This document shows, in pieces, positions 50,796 to 61,166 of a stretch of DNA of 64,000 nucleotides (positions are counted from its first letter, which is position 1; each line of letters opens with the position of its first letter). The stretch comes from Flavobacteriaceae bacterium. Its GTDB lineage: Bacteria; Bacteroidota; Bacteroidia; Flavobacteriales; Flavobacteriaceae. Made by a program: the position numbers and the translations under genes. The notes under the pieces are model-generated. The model worked only from the letters and a program-made list of their open reading frames with translations. It ran no database searches and had not been told where the DNA came from. The stretch lies in assembly GCA_947456815.1 (NCBI GenBank), contig CANGTL010000011.1, positions 1-64,000 on the forward strand, in the 5' to 3' direction.

Positions 50796-53090
50796 ATGAG
50801 ATTTTTTAAATTTTTACTACTAATTGCTTTGTTCATTTGCTCCCGTAGCAATTGTTTCGCTCAATACATTCAAGTAGACGACACTTACTCGGTTCAACAG
50901 CTGATTCAAAACGTTTTGATCAACAGTCCATGTGCCAACGCAACTAATTTCACGTCAAGTGGAGACACTTTCAGTCCAGGTGCGCAAAGTTTCGGATACT
51001 TCAATGCAGGAACAAGTAGCTTTCCATTTGCTGAAGGCATTGTGATGAGCACCTCTAGAGCAAAAAGAACCGAAGGACCCAACAACAATTTAATTGATGA
51101 AGGACTAACTTCATGGCCAGGTGACCAAGATCTAGAGCAAGCACTAGACATTACGGGGACTTTCAACGCAACAATTTTAGAATTCGACTTTACACCGGTT
51201 ACCAGTAAAATCAGTTTCGATTACCTTTTTGCGTCTGAAGAATACCAAGGAACTGCGCCCTGTCGCTATTCAGATGGATTTGCTTTTTTACTCAAAGAAG
51301 CAGGTTCTATTGCTCCGTATAGAAATCTAGCACTAATTCCAAATACAACGACTCCTGTCTTAGTAACAACGGTGCATCCAGATATTCCAGGAAGGTGTCC
51401 AGCGATCAATGAAATATACTTTGGAGGTTACAATATTTCTAATGCGCCCATCAATTTTAACGGTCAAACTACAGTCTTGACTGCTCAGTCTGACGTGATT
51501 CCTGGAAGAACGTATCACATCAAACTAGTCATAGCTGATCATGAAAACATACGATATGATTCTGCTATTTTCTTAGCTGGAGGGAGTTTTAAGGTTGGAA
51601 CTGACCTCGGACCAGATCGACTAATCGCTACCAATACGGCAATTTGCACCGGAAAAACTTTTGATATCGTTACTACGGAAACTGGCGTAAATTCATATAA
51701 ATGGTTTAAAGACAATAGTCAGATTGTTGGAGCAACCAATTCTATTTTGACAGTTTCTGCGCCAGGAACTTATCGCGTAGAAATCACATTAGGTACTACA
51801 AGTTGCGTTGCAGAAGGAGAGCTAATCGTTGAATTCCTTCCAACACCTGCGCTTACAAACACTACGATTGTGCAATGCGACGAAGATCAGAATGGGACTG
51901 CCTTGTTTAATTTAACAACGTTAGACGCAATTGTTACCAATAATGACAACTCATTTGGACCAGTAACGTATTACGAAAATTTAGCAGATGCTCAAAATCA
52001 AAATATTGCCAATTCAATTCCAAATTCAAGTGCTTACTCTAGCGTTCCAAAAACAATATATGCCAGCGCCAGCAATAGTTTCGGATGTATTGGAGTAGCA
52101 ACTATTGTATTACAGATTTCAAATAATACTTTTCCATTTGTTCTCGATTATGAAAGTTGTGATTTGGATAATAACATTGATGGTTACTATGCATTTCAAT
52201 TGAGTGATATCGACGCGCAGCTATTGAGTGGCTTACCTACAGGATTAATCGTAAATTATTATCCGACCTACAATGACGCACTGTTACAAACGAATATTTT
52301 GCCTGCTTTTTATGTAAATGAAACGCAGTTCATTTCTAGAATTTATGCCAAAATATTAAATGGTAGTGATTGTTATGGAATACGAGCAGTCGATTTATAC
52401 GTGAATAACAATACACCACCAAATTTTGAAGATGTCGAAGTCTACCTTTGTGACAACATACCCTATCCCGTATCAATTGCAACTAATTTTTTCTCCTATA
52501 ATTGGAGCAATGGTGATACTGATTTCGCAACTGAACTAACTGCTGCGGGAACATATACTGTAACCGTTACAAATAGAGATGGTTGTGAAGCGACGAAAAA
52601 TTTTATCGCAATTACATCGGGAGCTCCAACAATTACATCTGTTTCTATAGATGATTTTCAAGGTAGTAGCAATTCTGTAACAATTAATGTCTCTGGACTT
52701 GGAACTTGGGAATATTCTATAGATGGTGTCTTTTACCAAAGTAGCCCCACTTTTAGTAATGTTTCACCAGGCGAGTATACCGTATTTGTCCGAGATATCA
52801 ATAATTGTGGTCAAGACTTTGAAACCATTCTTGTGCTAGACTATCCGAATTATTTTACACCAAACGATGACACATACAATGATCTATGGAAAATTGAAAA
52901 ATTAGATTTTTACCCAAATGCTATCATTAGAATCTTTGATCGTTTCGGCAAGTTACTAAAACAAATTGCTCCACAAAATGGTTGGGATGGTACCTACTTG
53001 GGAACAAAATTACCTTCCGATGATTATTGGTTTGTTATTGACCTGAATAACAAACGAAGTATTAAAGGGCATTTTTCACTCAAACGATAA
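50796..53090 (+). CDS. Choice-of-anchor L domain surface protein with T9SS type B sorting domain
   Basis: Secreted surface protein of 764 aa. The start at 50796 (MRFFKFLLLIALFICSRSNCFAQ) gives a good signal peptide. The choice-of-anchor L domain spans about residues 30-265, with QLIQNVLINSPCANATNF, GIVMSTSRAKRTEGPN, FDYLFASEEYQGTAPCRYSDGFAFLL and YHIKLVIADHENIRYDSAIF. Ig-like modules (about 270-675) lead to the C-terminal gliding/CHU_C domain (about 682-764; YFTPNDDTYNDLWKIE, RIFDRFGKLLKQI, GHFSLKR end). The next gene begins 30 nt downstream and has the same C-terminal domain. No PorP/SprF-like gene is adjacent. Confidence 0.93.
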   Translation: MRFFKFLLLIALFICSRSNCFAQYIQVDDTYSVQQLIQNVLINSPCANATNFTSSGDTFSPGAQSFGYFNAGTSSFPFAEGIVMSTSRAKRTEGPNNNLIDEGLTSWPGDQDLEQALDITGTFNATILEFDFTPVTSKISFDYLFASEEYQGTAPCRYSDGFAFLLKEAGSIAPYRNLALIPNTTTPVLVTTVHPDIPGRCPAINEIYFGGYNISNAPINFNGQTTVLTAQSDVIPGRTYHIKLVIADHENIRYDSAIFLAGGSFKVGTDLGPDRLIATNTAICTGKTFDIVTTETGVNSYKWFKDNSQIVGATNSILTVSAPGTYRVEITLGTTSCVAEGELIVEFLPTPALTNTTIVQCDEDQNGTALFNLTTLDAIVTNNDNSFGPVTYYENLADAQNQNIANSIPNSSAYSSVPKTIYASASNSFGCIGVATIVLQISNNTFPFVLDYESCDLDNNIDGYYAFQLSDIDAQLLSGLPTGLIVNYYPTYNDALLQTNILPAFYVNETQFISRIYAKILNGSDCYGIRAVDLYVNNNTPPNFEDVEVYLCDNIPYPVSIATNFFSYNWSNGDTDFATELTAAGTYTVTVTNRDGCEATKNFIAITSGAPTITSVSIDDFQGSSNSVTINVSGLGTWEYSIDGVFYQSSPTFSNVSPGEYTVFVRDINNCGQDFETILVLDYPNYFTPNDDTYNDLWKIEKLDFYPNAIIRIFDRFGKLLKQIAPQNGWDGTYLGTKLPSDDYWFVIDLNNKRSIKGHFSLKR

Positions 53091-53120
53091 TATTTGTATT
53101 TTATTTGCTAATTTTATCCA

Positions 53121-56100
53121 ATGAAAAAGATAAACCTACTATTTTTTCTACTTTTCTCATTGGGATGTTTTGCTCAATTTAGCAAGATCCACTATATCCC
53201 ACCCTTATCGGGAACTAATGATCTATCTGGAAGTGCTCAAGAACAATATCTATATATTTCGACACCAACAGTTGCCCCGGTTAATTTTCGCATAATTCAG
53301 CTTGGTGGAACCACAATCAATGCAACGGTATCTAAAAGTACTCCATATATATTCAATGCAGGATTTGGAAGTAGTACACAATTGATGGTAAGTAAAACAG
53401 ATGTCAATACTATTCAATCAAACAAAGGTTTTATTATAGATGCCGACGATTTAGTATATGTATCGGTCCGAATTATTGCTGGAAACGGAAATCAATCTGG
53501 TGCAGTAGTGTCGAAAGGATTAGCCGGATTGGGTACACAATTTAGAATTGGTTCATTACAAAACACCGACCCAAACCTGTCCTTCGGGCAGAGACATTAT
53601 ACCTTTGTCGCCATTTTAGCCACAGAAAACAATACTACAATTCAGTTTGATGATATCAAACCTGGTGTTGTATTAATTAACAATGCCTTAGCAGGAAATA
53701 CGCCCGCTCCAATAATTTTAAATAGCGGAGAAAGTTTTGTGATGGCAGTTGAAGGTCCAATAAATCCGCTTGCGCCTGACCAACTTACTGCAAATCGGGA
53801 TGGATTAATCGGTTCATTAGTAAGTTCAGATAAGCCAATCGCCGTCAATTGCGGGTCTTTCGCAGGGACAAATGCCGATAACAACTTAGACTTAGGGTTC
53901 GATCAAATTGTTTCCGTTGAGCGAACTGGTAAAAACTACATCTTTATCAAGAGTACAGGACAAGATGTTGTTGAACGTGTACTATTGGTTGCTCATACTG
54001 ATGGAACTGAAATTCGGTTAAATGGAAATGTTGGCGCTCCTGATTTTGTAATCAATTCAGGAGAATATTTAGACTTAAATGGCAGTAATTTTAGTACGCA
54101 AGGCAATCTATACGTACAGTCGTCTGAAAATGTTTTTGCTTATCAAACGATAGGTGATGATAGTCGAACAGATTTTGCGAACCAAGAGTTGTTTTTTGTT
54201 CCACCTTTAAGTTGCGAAACTCCAAAATTGATTGATAATATTCCACAAATCAATCAAATTGGTACCAGGACATATTCCATTTCAAAAATAACATTGATTA
54301 CAAAAGCGGGAGCCAATTTAACTTTCCAAATTAACGGTATAAGTACTCCTTTGGCCGCGCTACCTTCGCTGCCTGGAGTTACGGTTGCAGGACCAACTTT
54401 GGTTGCAACTTCTCTTGGAAATTATGACACTTATATTATCATCGGATTAACAGGGAACATCGGCGTTTACTCAACTGCCGAGCTTTATTTAGCAGCCTAT
54501 GGAACTGATGGCGCTGCTACTTTTGGAGGATTCTATTCTGGATTTATCTTTAAGCCAGAAATCACCTTTAATTTACTAAATGTTGCCCAAGATAATTGTA
54601 TTCCAAATGCTGAACTTCGGGTCAATTCGCTGAGTTCTTTTGATACATTTCAGTGGTATTTTAACGGAAATCCAATTCCATTAGCTACTCAAAATTTTTA
54701 TAATCCGTTAATAGCAGGATATTACTATGTCAAAGCCGCTATCGGAAGTTGTGGTACAAATGAAATTTCCTCCGATGAAATTCCAATTAGTTCTTGTCCA
54801 ATTGATACTGACAATGACGCGTCAAATGACAATATTGACATCGATTTTGACAATGATGGAATTTCAAACTGTGAAGAATCTGCTGGAAATGTGGGTATCG
54901 ACTTGACTAACAATAGTTCTATAACGGTATCGACTGCTGGCAGCAACACGCCCGATCCAATTCCGTTCACAGGGAACATAAACGGTGATTTTGTTACCAG
55001 AACTCCAATAGGAAAAAATAATTCTGTTACTTTTCAAAAAACTTTCACGACTCCGACCAACATTTCTGTTGAATATGTCAATACCGCTGCTGCTGCTGCT
55101 AACTTAGTTAATTTTAATGGCGATTTTGTTCTTACATGTAATGTCAGCAGAACTATTTCTGTTCTAAATCCAGATAATCAACTGCTGATCGACACAAACT
55201 ACGATGATATTTACGAAAGTGGTGTCACCTCTTATTCTTCCTATGAAGTGCGCTTTCGCATTAATAGTGCAACACCTCTTGCCGCTGGGACAGGTACCTT
55301 TAGATTGAAGTCGGCAGCTGCAACTAGCATTACATTAAAGCACACCAACTTATCTGACTTTGAAGCCAATAACGCTACTTTTAGATTAATCACCACCTGC
55401 GTTGCTCGAGATACCGACTCAGATGGAGTTGAAGACGCTTATGACCTAGACAGCGATAATGATGGAATCTTAGATCAAGCAGAAGCACTTGGTACCAATC
55501 CAATTACAAAGCTCAATACCGATACCGATTTTAATGGTATGGACGATGCTTTTGGCACTGGAATCATACTGGCGGATACTGATGGTGATGGAATTACAAA
55601 TAATCTGGATTTGGATAGCGACAACGACGGGATTTTTGATCTTGTTGAAGCAGGTAGTTCGGCAAATGATAGCAATTCAGATGGTAGAATTGATGGCGTT
55701 CCCGCTAGTTTTGGAGCCAATGGTCTTTTCAATGGAATTGAAACCGCAGCTAATTCTGGAATTTTAAATTATACCGTTCGAGATACGAATGCCGATAGCG
55801 TTGCCAACTACCTTTCGATTGAAAGTGACGGAGATGGCTGTAATGACGTCATCGAAGCGGGATTCGCTGATCCGAATGATGATGGTAAGCTAGGAAATAT
55901 ACCCATCACTGTCAATGCGAACGGTATTGTAACTAGTGCCGCAGGTTATACCGCTCCAAATGCGAATTACCTTACAAGTGCGCCAATAATTATCACGTCG
56001 CAACCAAGCGTCGCTCCATTTTGTGCATTTCAAAATTCAACGATAAATATTACGACATCACCAGTAGATTCGTACCAATGGCAAGTGCAAATCGGAGGAA

Positions 56101-58265
56101 TTTGGACCAATATTGTAAATGGGACTAATTACGGACAAAGCAATACCAATTCATTACTATTAATTGCGCCGCCTTTCAGTTCCAATGGACTAAAGTTTCG
56201 CGTTATTCTTCAAAAAAATGGAAATTCTTGTAATGTAATTTCAGACGAAGTAACTTTGGCTTTGTATGATATTCCCAATGTTATCTCTCCAATCAGTTTG
56301 GTGCAATGCGACAATGACAATAACGGGTTTACCACAGTAAATTTAAGGCAAAACGAAAGTGATTTTACTACGACTACAAACCGTGCTTTTACTTATTATA
56401 AAACCTTTGCTGCCGCTCAACTTGGAAATGAGAGTTCAGCAAACTTCATCAGTAACCCTTTAAGTTATTTTACAAATTCCGCTACAATTTGGGTTAGAAT
56501 CGTCGACCTCACACAAGGATGCTTTACTGTTGCGGAATTGGATGTAGTGGTATCCAATACACAAATCATCAATACTTTTAGTAAACGATTCTTTAAATGT
56601 GATGATTTTCTCGATGCTTTTGGGAACAATAATAGCAACAACAACGACCGTGATGGAATTGCAACATTCAACTTTAGTACTGCGACGGCAGATATTATCG
56701 CCTTACTTCCAGCAACTTCAATCTATCGAGTGAAATACTACCGGAACTTTCAAGATGCTTCCGCCGAGGTTGATGCTTCGGGCAATTCTTTAGAGATTTC
56801 ACAATTTATTGCCGCACCAGAAAGTATTTATAATTTTAGGAATAAAGATTATCCAACGCAACAACAAATCTGGGTTCGCGTAGAGAGTATTTCAGATAAT
56901 GCCTGTTATGGAATCGGGCCTTATGTAACGCTAAATGTAGAATCATTACCTATCGCTTCTCCGTACAATGACACCAATATTATTCGTAAATGCGACGACA
57001 ATCATGACGGAATTTTTGGTTTTGATACTTCCGCACTTGACAGCATCATTTTGAACGGACAGACCAATGTGAACATCACTTATTTTGAGGATAATGGCAC
57101 TCCTTTGCCTAGTCCGCTTCCCAATCCGTTTGTTGTAAATACAACCAAAACAATTATAGTTAGGGCGACTAATGCGATTACTTTTGACCCAAGCGGTCCG
57201 TGTTATGACGAAGAAACGTTGCAATTTATCGTGGATGATTTACCACAAGCTTTCCCTGCAGATACTAGCCTATTTACAGTATGCGACGACGAAGACAATC
57301 CAATTTTGCAAGATGGAATGTACGACTTTGATACTGCTGCAATTGAATCGCAAATTCTAAACGGGCAAACTGGACTGGAAGTAAAGTACTATGATGGCGC
57401 TGGACTACCGATTCAAAGTCCACTTCCGAATCCGTTCTCAACAATTTCTCAAAACGTAACTGCCGTAGTATCAAATCCACTAAATAGAACTTGTCCGGCG
57501 AGTATTCAAATTCCTTTTGTTGTAAAGGCCGTACCTAAAATTACATTACTGGGAAGCGATTTGATTTGCTCCGACAATCCAGCATTTACAATTACAATTA
57601 ATGCTGCGATAGTTGACGGAAGTTCACCCTCGAATTATACTTACCAATGGTATTACAATGGTACTCCTGTTGTAGGTGGAACCAATTACGAATTGGTGAT
57701 CAATACAGAAGGCGTTTATACAGTTGATGTAACCAACGGTCAAGGTTGTCTAAAAACAAGAATTGTTGACGTCACTGCATCCGAAATTGCACAAATTCAA
57801 GAAATTAAAATCAGTGACCTAGCAGAATCTAATACGGTCGAAATCCTTGCAACGGGCAATGGCGATTTGGTGTATTCGATTGATGATTTGAGTGATTTTC
57901 AATATTCGAATATCTTTACTAATGTTCCCTATGGAATTCACCAGGTGTATGTAAAAGACATCAATGGCTGTGGTCTGGTTGGTCCAATCGAAATCTACGT
58001 TTTGGGAATTCCAAGATTTTTTACTCCCGATGGAGATGGCGTTAATGATACGTGGAATTTAGCTGGAAGTAGTTCAAAGTTCAACAAAAATGCAGAAATT
58101 CTCATCTTTGATCGACATGGTAAATTTATCCACCAACAATTTGGCGACGAAGCTGGATGGGACGGTACACTAAATGGCAGACAATTACCTTCTGATGACT
58201 ATTGGTACGTCATTACATTAGAAGACAAAAGGGTTTTTAGAGGACATTTTAGTTTACGACGATAA
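53121..58265 (+). CDS. Large T9SS type B surface protein with IgGFc-binding-like N-terminus and TSP3-like repeats
   Basis: Secreted surface protein of 1714 aa. The signal peptide ends LGCFAQ. An IgGFc-binding-protein-like N-terminal domain covers about residues 20-480 (FVAILATENNTTIQFDDIKPG; SVERTGKNYIFIKSTGQD; QELFFVPPLSCETP). Acidic thrombospondin type 3-like calcium-binding repeats are at about 562-590 and 762-857 (DTDSDGVEDAYDLDSDNDGI and similar). Several Ig-like modules with RKCDDNHDGIFGFD-type motifs follow. The CHU_C domain is at about 1629-1714 (FFTPDGDGVNDTWNLAG; GHFSLRR). Co-transcription with the preceding gene is likely. Function is probably adhesion or binding; ligand unknown. 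Confidence 0.92.
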   Translation: MKKINLLFFLLFSLGCFAQFSKIHYIPPLSGTNDLSGSAQEQYLYISTPTVAPVNFRIIQLGGTTINATVSKSTPYIFNAGFGSSTQLMVSKTDVNTIQSNKGFIIDADDLVYVSVRIIAGNGNQSGAVVSKGLAGLGTQFRIGSLQNTDPNLSFGQRHYTFVAILATENNTTIQFDDIKPGVVLINNALAGNTPAPIILNSGESFVMAVEGPINPLAPDQLTANRDGLIGSLVSSDKPIAVNCGSFAGTNADNNLDLGFDQIVSVERTGKNYIFIKSTGQDVVERVLLVAHTDGTEIRLNGNVGAPDFVINSGEYLDLNGSNFSTQGNLYVQSSENVFAYQTIGDDSRTDFANQELFFVPPLSCETPKLIDNIPQINQIGTRTYSISKITLITKAGANLTFQINGISTPLAALPSLPGVTVAGPTLVATSLGNYDTYIIIGLTGNIGVYSTAELYLAAYGTDGAATFGGFYSGFIFKPEITFNLLNVAQDNCIPNAELRVNSLSSFDTFQWYFNGNPIPLATQNFYNPLIAGYYYVKAAIGSCGTNEISSDEIPISSCPIDTDNDASNDNIDIDFDNDGISNCEESAGNVGIDLTNNSSITVSTAGSNTPDPIPFTGNINGDFVTRTPIGKNNSVTFQKTFTTPTNISVEYVNTAAAAANLVNFNGDFVLTCNVSRTISVLNPDNQLLIDTNYDDIYESGVTSYSSYEVRFRINSATPLAAGTGTFRLKSAAATSITLKHTNLSDFEANNATFRLITTCVARDTDSDGVEDAYDLDSDNDGILDQAEALGTNPITKLNTDTDFNGMDDAFGTGIILADTDGDGITNNLDLDSDNDGIFDLVEAGSSANDSNSDGRIDGVPASFGANGLFNGIETAANSGILNYTVRDTNADSVANYLSIESDGDGCNDVIEAGFADPNDDGKLGNIPITVNANGIVTSAAGYTAPNANYLTSAPIIITSQPSVAPFCAFQNSTINITTSPVDSYQWQVQIGGIWTNIVNGTNYGQSNTNSLLLIAPPFSSNGLKFRVILQKNGNSCNVISDEVTLALYDIPNVISPISLVQCDNDNNGFTTVNLRQNESDFTTTTNRAFTYYKTFAAAQLGNESSANFISNPLSYFTNSATIWVRIVDLTQGCFTVAELDVVVSNTQIINTFSKRFFKCDDFLDAFGNNNSNNNDRDGIATFNFSTATADIIALLPATSIYRVKYYRNFQDASAEVDASGNSLEISQFIAAPESIYNFRNKDYPTQQQIWVRVESISDNACYGIGPYVTLNVESLPIASPYNDTNIIRKCDDNHDGIFGFDTSALDSIILNGQTNVNITYFEDNGTPLPSPLPNPFVVNTTKTIIVRATNAITFDPSGPCYDEETLQFIVDDLPQAFPADTSLFTVCDDEDNPILQDGMYDFDTAAIESQILNGQTGLEVKYYDGAGLPIQSPLPNPFSTISQNVTAVVSNPLNRTCPASIQIPFVVKAVPKITLLGSDLICSDNPAFTITINAAIVDGSSPSNYTYQWYYNGTPVVGGTNYELVINTEGVYTVDVTNGQGCLKTRIVDVTASEIAQIQEIKISDLAESNTVEILATGNGDLVYSIDDLSDFQYSNIFTNVPYGIHQVYVKDINGCGLVGPIEIYVLGIPRFFTPDGDGVNDTWNLAGSSSKFNKNAEILIFDRHGKFIHQQFGDEAGWDGTLNGRQLPSDDYWYVITLEDKRVFRGHFSLRR

Positions 58266-58311
58266 GTGATTGTTTACGTATAGATTGTTTTTAACTTTAT
58301 TTTTTCGGAAA

Positions 58312-60237
58312 ATGAACAGCAAGTACATTTCTTTTGTCATAGTTTTTTTCTTCAATTCAGTCTTTATGAATTCTCAGACAACTTCATTATTAAAAGAAAA
58401 ATTTGAATCCCTGTCCTTTGGTTCGATCAAACCAAAAGGCTGGATTGAACTTCAAATGAAAAAAGACCTAAGCGGATTTGTTGGAAATTTAGACAAACTT
58501 GTTCCAGATTTGATTCAAGACCCCATTTATGGTAACGCAAGATTACATAAAAATAGTCAAGCCAAAGATTTAGGAAATCTAAAGGCAGGCGATGCTGAAG
58601 GAAGTGAACAATATAAATGGTGGAACTCAGAGACCCAATCCAATTGGTGGGATGCGTACATTCGAAATGTCTATCTTTTGGATGACCGAGCAGGAAAAGA
58701 GAAAGTAAGTCAATATATTCAACAAATTCTAGCGACACAAGATACAGACGGCTATCTCGGAATTTACGACAAAGAACTCCGGTATAAATTCAATGGCGAA
58801 AATGGCGAATTATGGTCGAAAACATCCTTATATAGAGGCTTATTAGCCTATTATGAAGTAACGAAAGATCCAAAAGTGTGGAGCGCAATTGTCCGAGCCG
58901 TTGACAATGTAATGGTGAACTATCCAATTAATTCTTCGAGTCCTTTTTCTTCAGGTGATAAATTTAATGGCGGTGTCTCCCATGGACTCACTTTCACAGA
59001 TGTATTAGATAAAATGTATCAAATAACAAGCGATACAAAATACCTAGATTACGCTGTGTTTTTATTTGATGATTTTTCAAAAACGTATCAGTCCGAAAAA
59101 GACGTTCAGTTGGCAAATATTCTAAATCCAGCATACAAATTACAATCGCATGGCGTTCATACATTTGAGCACATGCGCCCTTTGATTGTTGCTGCTTACC
59201 GATCTAATTCGCCTGAACTTAGAAAAGCTTTGACCATCTATTTGGAGCGAATCAAAAAAGCCACGACAGTTACTGGTGGTGCCATTGGCGACGAATGGAT
59301 TGCCGAAAGAAATGCAGACGCCACTGAAACTGGTTACGAATATTGTTCTTTGCAAGAATTGGTCGATAGTGACGCGCTTTTGCTTCAAAAGAGTGGAGAT
59401 GCTGAGACTGCCGACGCCATAGAAAACACATTTTACAACGCTGCTCAAGGAAGCCGCGATCCGAATCACTCCTGTATTGCCTATCTTAAAACAGATAATT
59501 CCTATGAAATGTTAGGAACAAAAAACGGCGAAAAAGAACCCGACAGAAAACAAACACGCTATAAATATTCACCAGCTCATCAAGATGTTGCGGTTTGTTG
59601 CAATCCAAATGCAGGAAGAATTACACCGTACTTTGTTCAAAACTCGTGGATGAAGGAAGGCAAAAACACATTGGTAGCGACACTGTTGTGCCCCAATGTT
59701 CTTGAAACGACTGTTGCTGATCATTCAATCCGAATTGAAACAATTACGAATTATCCATATGAAAACTCGTTTGTTTTTAAGATAAATAATCCTAATGCCG
59801 TTGCACCCATCATTAAAATAAGAAAACCAGCTTGGGTAAACAAAATAGAAACAAACGAAACCTACACGGAAGAAGACGGGTTTATTATTATCAACCGAAA
59901 GTTTTCGATAGAAGATGAAATTAGATTGGATTTTAAAACTAATGTTGTCATCAAAGAAGATGCAAAGAAAGAAAAGTACTTTTTCTGTGGAGCTTTGGTA
60001 TATGCGAAATCCATCAAATCAAAAGAGCTGAAAGGAAAAGAATACCAAACAGGTTTCTATGATTTAATGTATGAGCCCGTTGAAAAAATCAGATACTCAT
60101 TTGTAGAAAATAATGGTGCAAAATATGAAAATGGTCAGATCTCAGTTACTTTAAGAAATGATGAAACGAAAAAGTTGGAACGAATTGACCTAGTCCCTTT
60201 TGGTAAAACGATTCTAAGACAAGTTTCATTTAAATAA
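58312..60237 (+). CDS. GH127-family glycoside hydrolase (beta-L-arabinofuranosidase-like, DUF1680)
   Basis: Predicted glycosidase with an (alpha/alpha)6 barrel and a zinc-cysteine active site. The start at 58312 gives the signal-like MNSKYISFVIVFFFNSVFMNSQ. The zinc and nucleophile residues can be placed: Glu343 and Cys345 in GYEYCSLQEL and Cys429-Cys430 in VAVCCNPNAGR, matching the Glu/Cys/Cys/Cys set of HypBA1. Barrel motifs include WWDAYIRNVYLL, LATQDTDGYLGIY and HGVHTFEHMRPLI. At 641 aa the length fits the family. The esterase follows after 5 nt. The exact linkage cannot be read from sequence. Confidence 0.88.
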   Translation: MNSKYISFVIVFFFNSVFMNSQTTSLLKEKFESLSFGSIKPKGWIELQMKKDLSGFVGNLDKLVPDLIQDPIYGNARLHKNSQAKDLGNLKAGDAEGSEQYKWWNSETQSNWWDAYIRNVYLLDDRAGKEKVSQYIQQILATQDTDGYLGIYDKELRYKFNGENGELWSKTSLYRGLLAYYEVTKDPKVWSAIVRAVDNVMVNYPINSSSPFSSGDKFNGGVSHGLTFTDVLDKMYQITSDTKYLDYAVFLFDDFSKTYQSEKDVQLANILNPAYKLQSHGVHTFEHMRPLIVAAYRSNSPELRKALTIYLERIKKATTVTGGAIGDEWIAERNADATETGYEYCSLQELVDSDALLLQKSGDAETADAIENTFYNAAQGSRDPNHSCIAYLKTDNSYEMLGTKNGEKEPDRKQTRYKYSPAHQDVAVCCNPNAGRITPYFVQNSWMKEGKNTLVATLLCPNVLETTVADHSIRIETITNYPYENSFVFKINNPNAVAPIIKIRKPAWVNKIETNETYTEEDGFIIINRKFSIEDEIRLDFKTNVVIKEDAKKEKYFFCGALVYAKSIKSKELKGKEYQTGFYDLMYEPVEKIRYSFVENNGAKYENGQISVTLRNDETKKLERIDLVPFGKTILRQVSFK

Positions 60238-60242
60238 GCGCT

Positions 60243-61166
60243 ATGAAAAAAATGGTTTTCTTATTTGCTTTCCTTACGCTCATGACAAACGCCCAAACCA
60301 TAAAAGTTACGACAGGAAAAGTAGAACGTTTGGAAAAATTTGCATCAAAATTTGTCGATCCAAGAAATGTCGATGTTTGGTTACCAGAAGGATATTCAAA
60401 GTCTGAAAAATATGCAGTTTTATACATGCATGATGGGCAAATGCTCTTTGACCCACAATCAACTTGGAACAAGCAAGCGTGGCAGGTCGATAGTATTGCT
60501 GGAAAATTGATGGCGGAAAATAAAATTCAAAAATGTATTATAGTTGGTATTTGGAATAATGGTCAAAAGCGACATCCAGAGTATTTTCCAGAAAAAGTCT
60601 ACCATACCTTTTCCGTTGAACAAAAGAAATTCATTTCGGATATTTTGATTAAAAGAAAAAAAAAAGACAGCGAATTCAAGCCAATTTCCGACAACTATCT
60701 AAAATTTTTGGTCACTGAACTCAAACCTTATATTGACAAAACCTACCCTACTTACACCGATCGAGAACACACTTTTATCTCGGGTTCAAGTATGGGCGGA
60801 TTGATTTCGTTGTACGCTATTTGCGAGTATCCGAAGATATTTGGCGGCGCTGCTTGTCTTTCTACACATTGGACTGGAATATATCAAAACAATGACAATC
60901 CTATTCCAAATGAACTGATTTCGTATTTCAAGAATTACCTTCCGAATCCCAAAAATCATAAGATCTATTTTGATTATGGCAACCAAACTTTAGACAGTTT
61001 ATATCGACCTTGGCAACTGAAAGTGGACGTCGTTATGAAATCGAAAGGATACACTAGTAAGAACTGGACAACGCAGTTTTTCTCAGGCAAGAACCATTCT
61101 GAAGAAGCTTGGCGGGAGCGTTTTTATTTCCCATTAGAATTCTTATTGAAGAAGGATGAAAAATAA
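60243..61166 (+). CDS. Secreted esterase (PF00756 alpha/beta-hydrolase)
   Basis: Exported serine esterase, likely deacylating a glycan. The signal is short (MKKMVFLFAFLTLMTNAQ). Motifs: YMHDGQMLFDPQSTW, nucleophile Ser183 in GSSMGG (residues 181-186) and the C-terminal His in FSGKNHSEEAW. An Asp in YFDYGNQTLD is the likely acid. At 307 aa it is about 40 residues longer than its relative at 12768-13565. It sits between GH127 and GH92 (5 nt before, 11 nt overlap after), which points to a role in glycan breakdown, inferred from context. Confidence 0.88.
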   Translation: MKKMVFLFAFLTLMTNAQTIKVTTGKVERLEKFASKFVDPRNVDVWLPEGYSKSEKYAVLYMHDGQMLFDPQSTWNKQAWQVDSIAGKLMAENKIQKCIIVGIWNNGQKRHPEYFPEKVYHTFSVEQKKFISDILIKRKKKDSEFKPISDNYLKFLVTELKPYIDKTYPTYTDREHTFISGSSMGGLISLYAICEYPKIFGGAACLSTHWTGIYQNNDNPIPNELISYFKNYLPNPKNHKIYFDYGNQTLDSLYRPWQLKVDVVMKSKGYTSKNWTTQFFSGKNHSEEAWRERFYFPLEFLLKKDEK

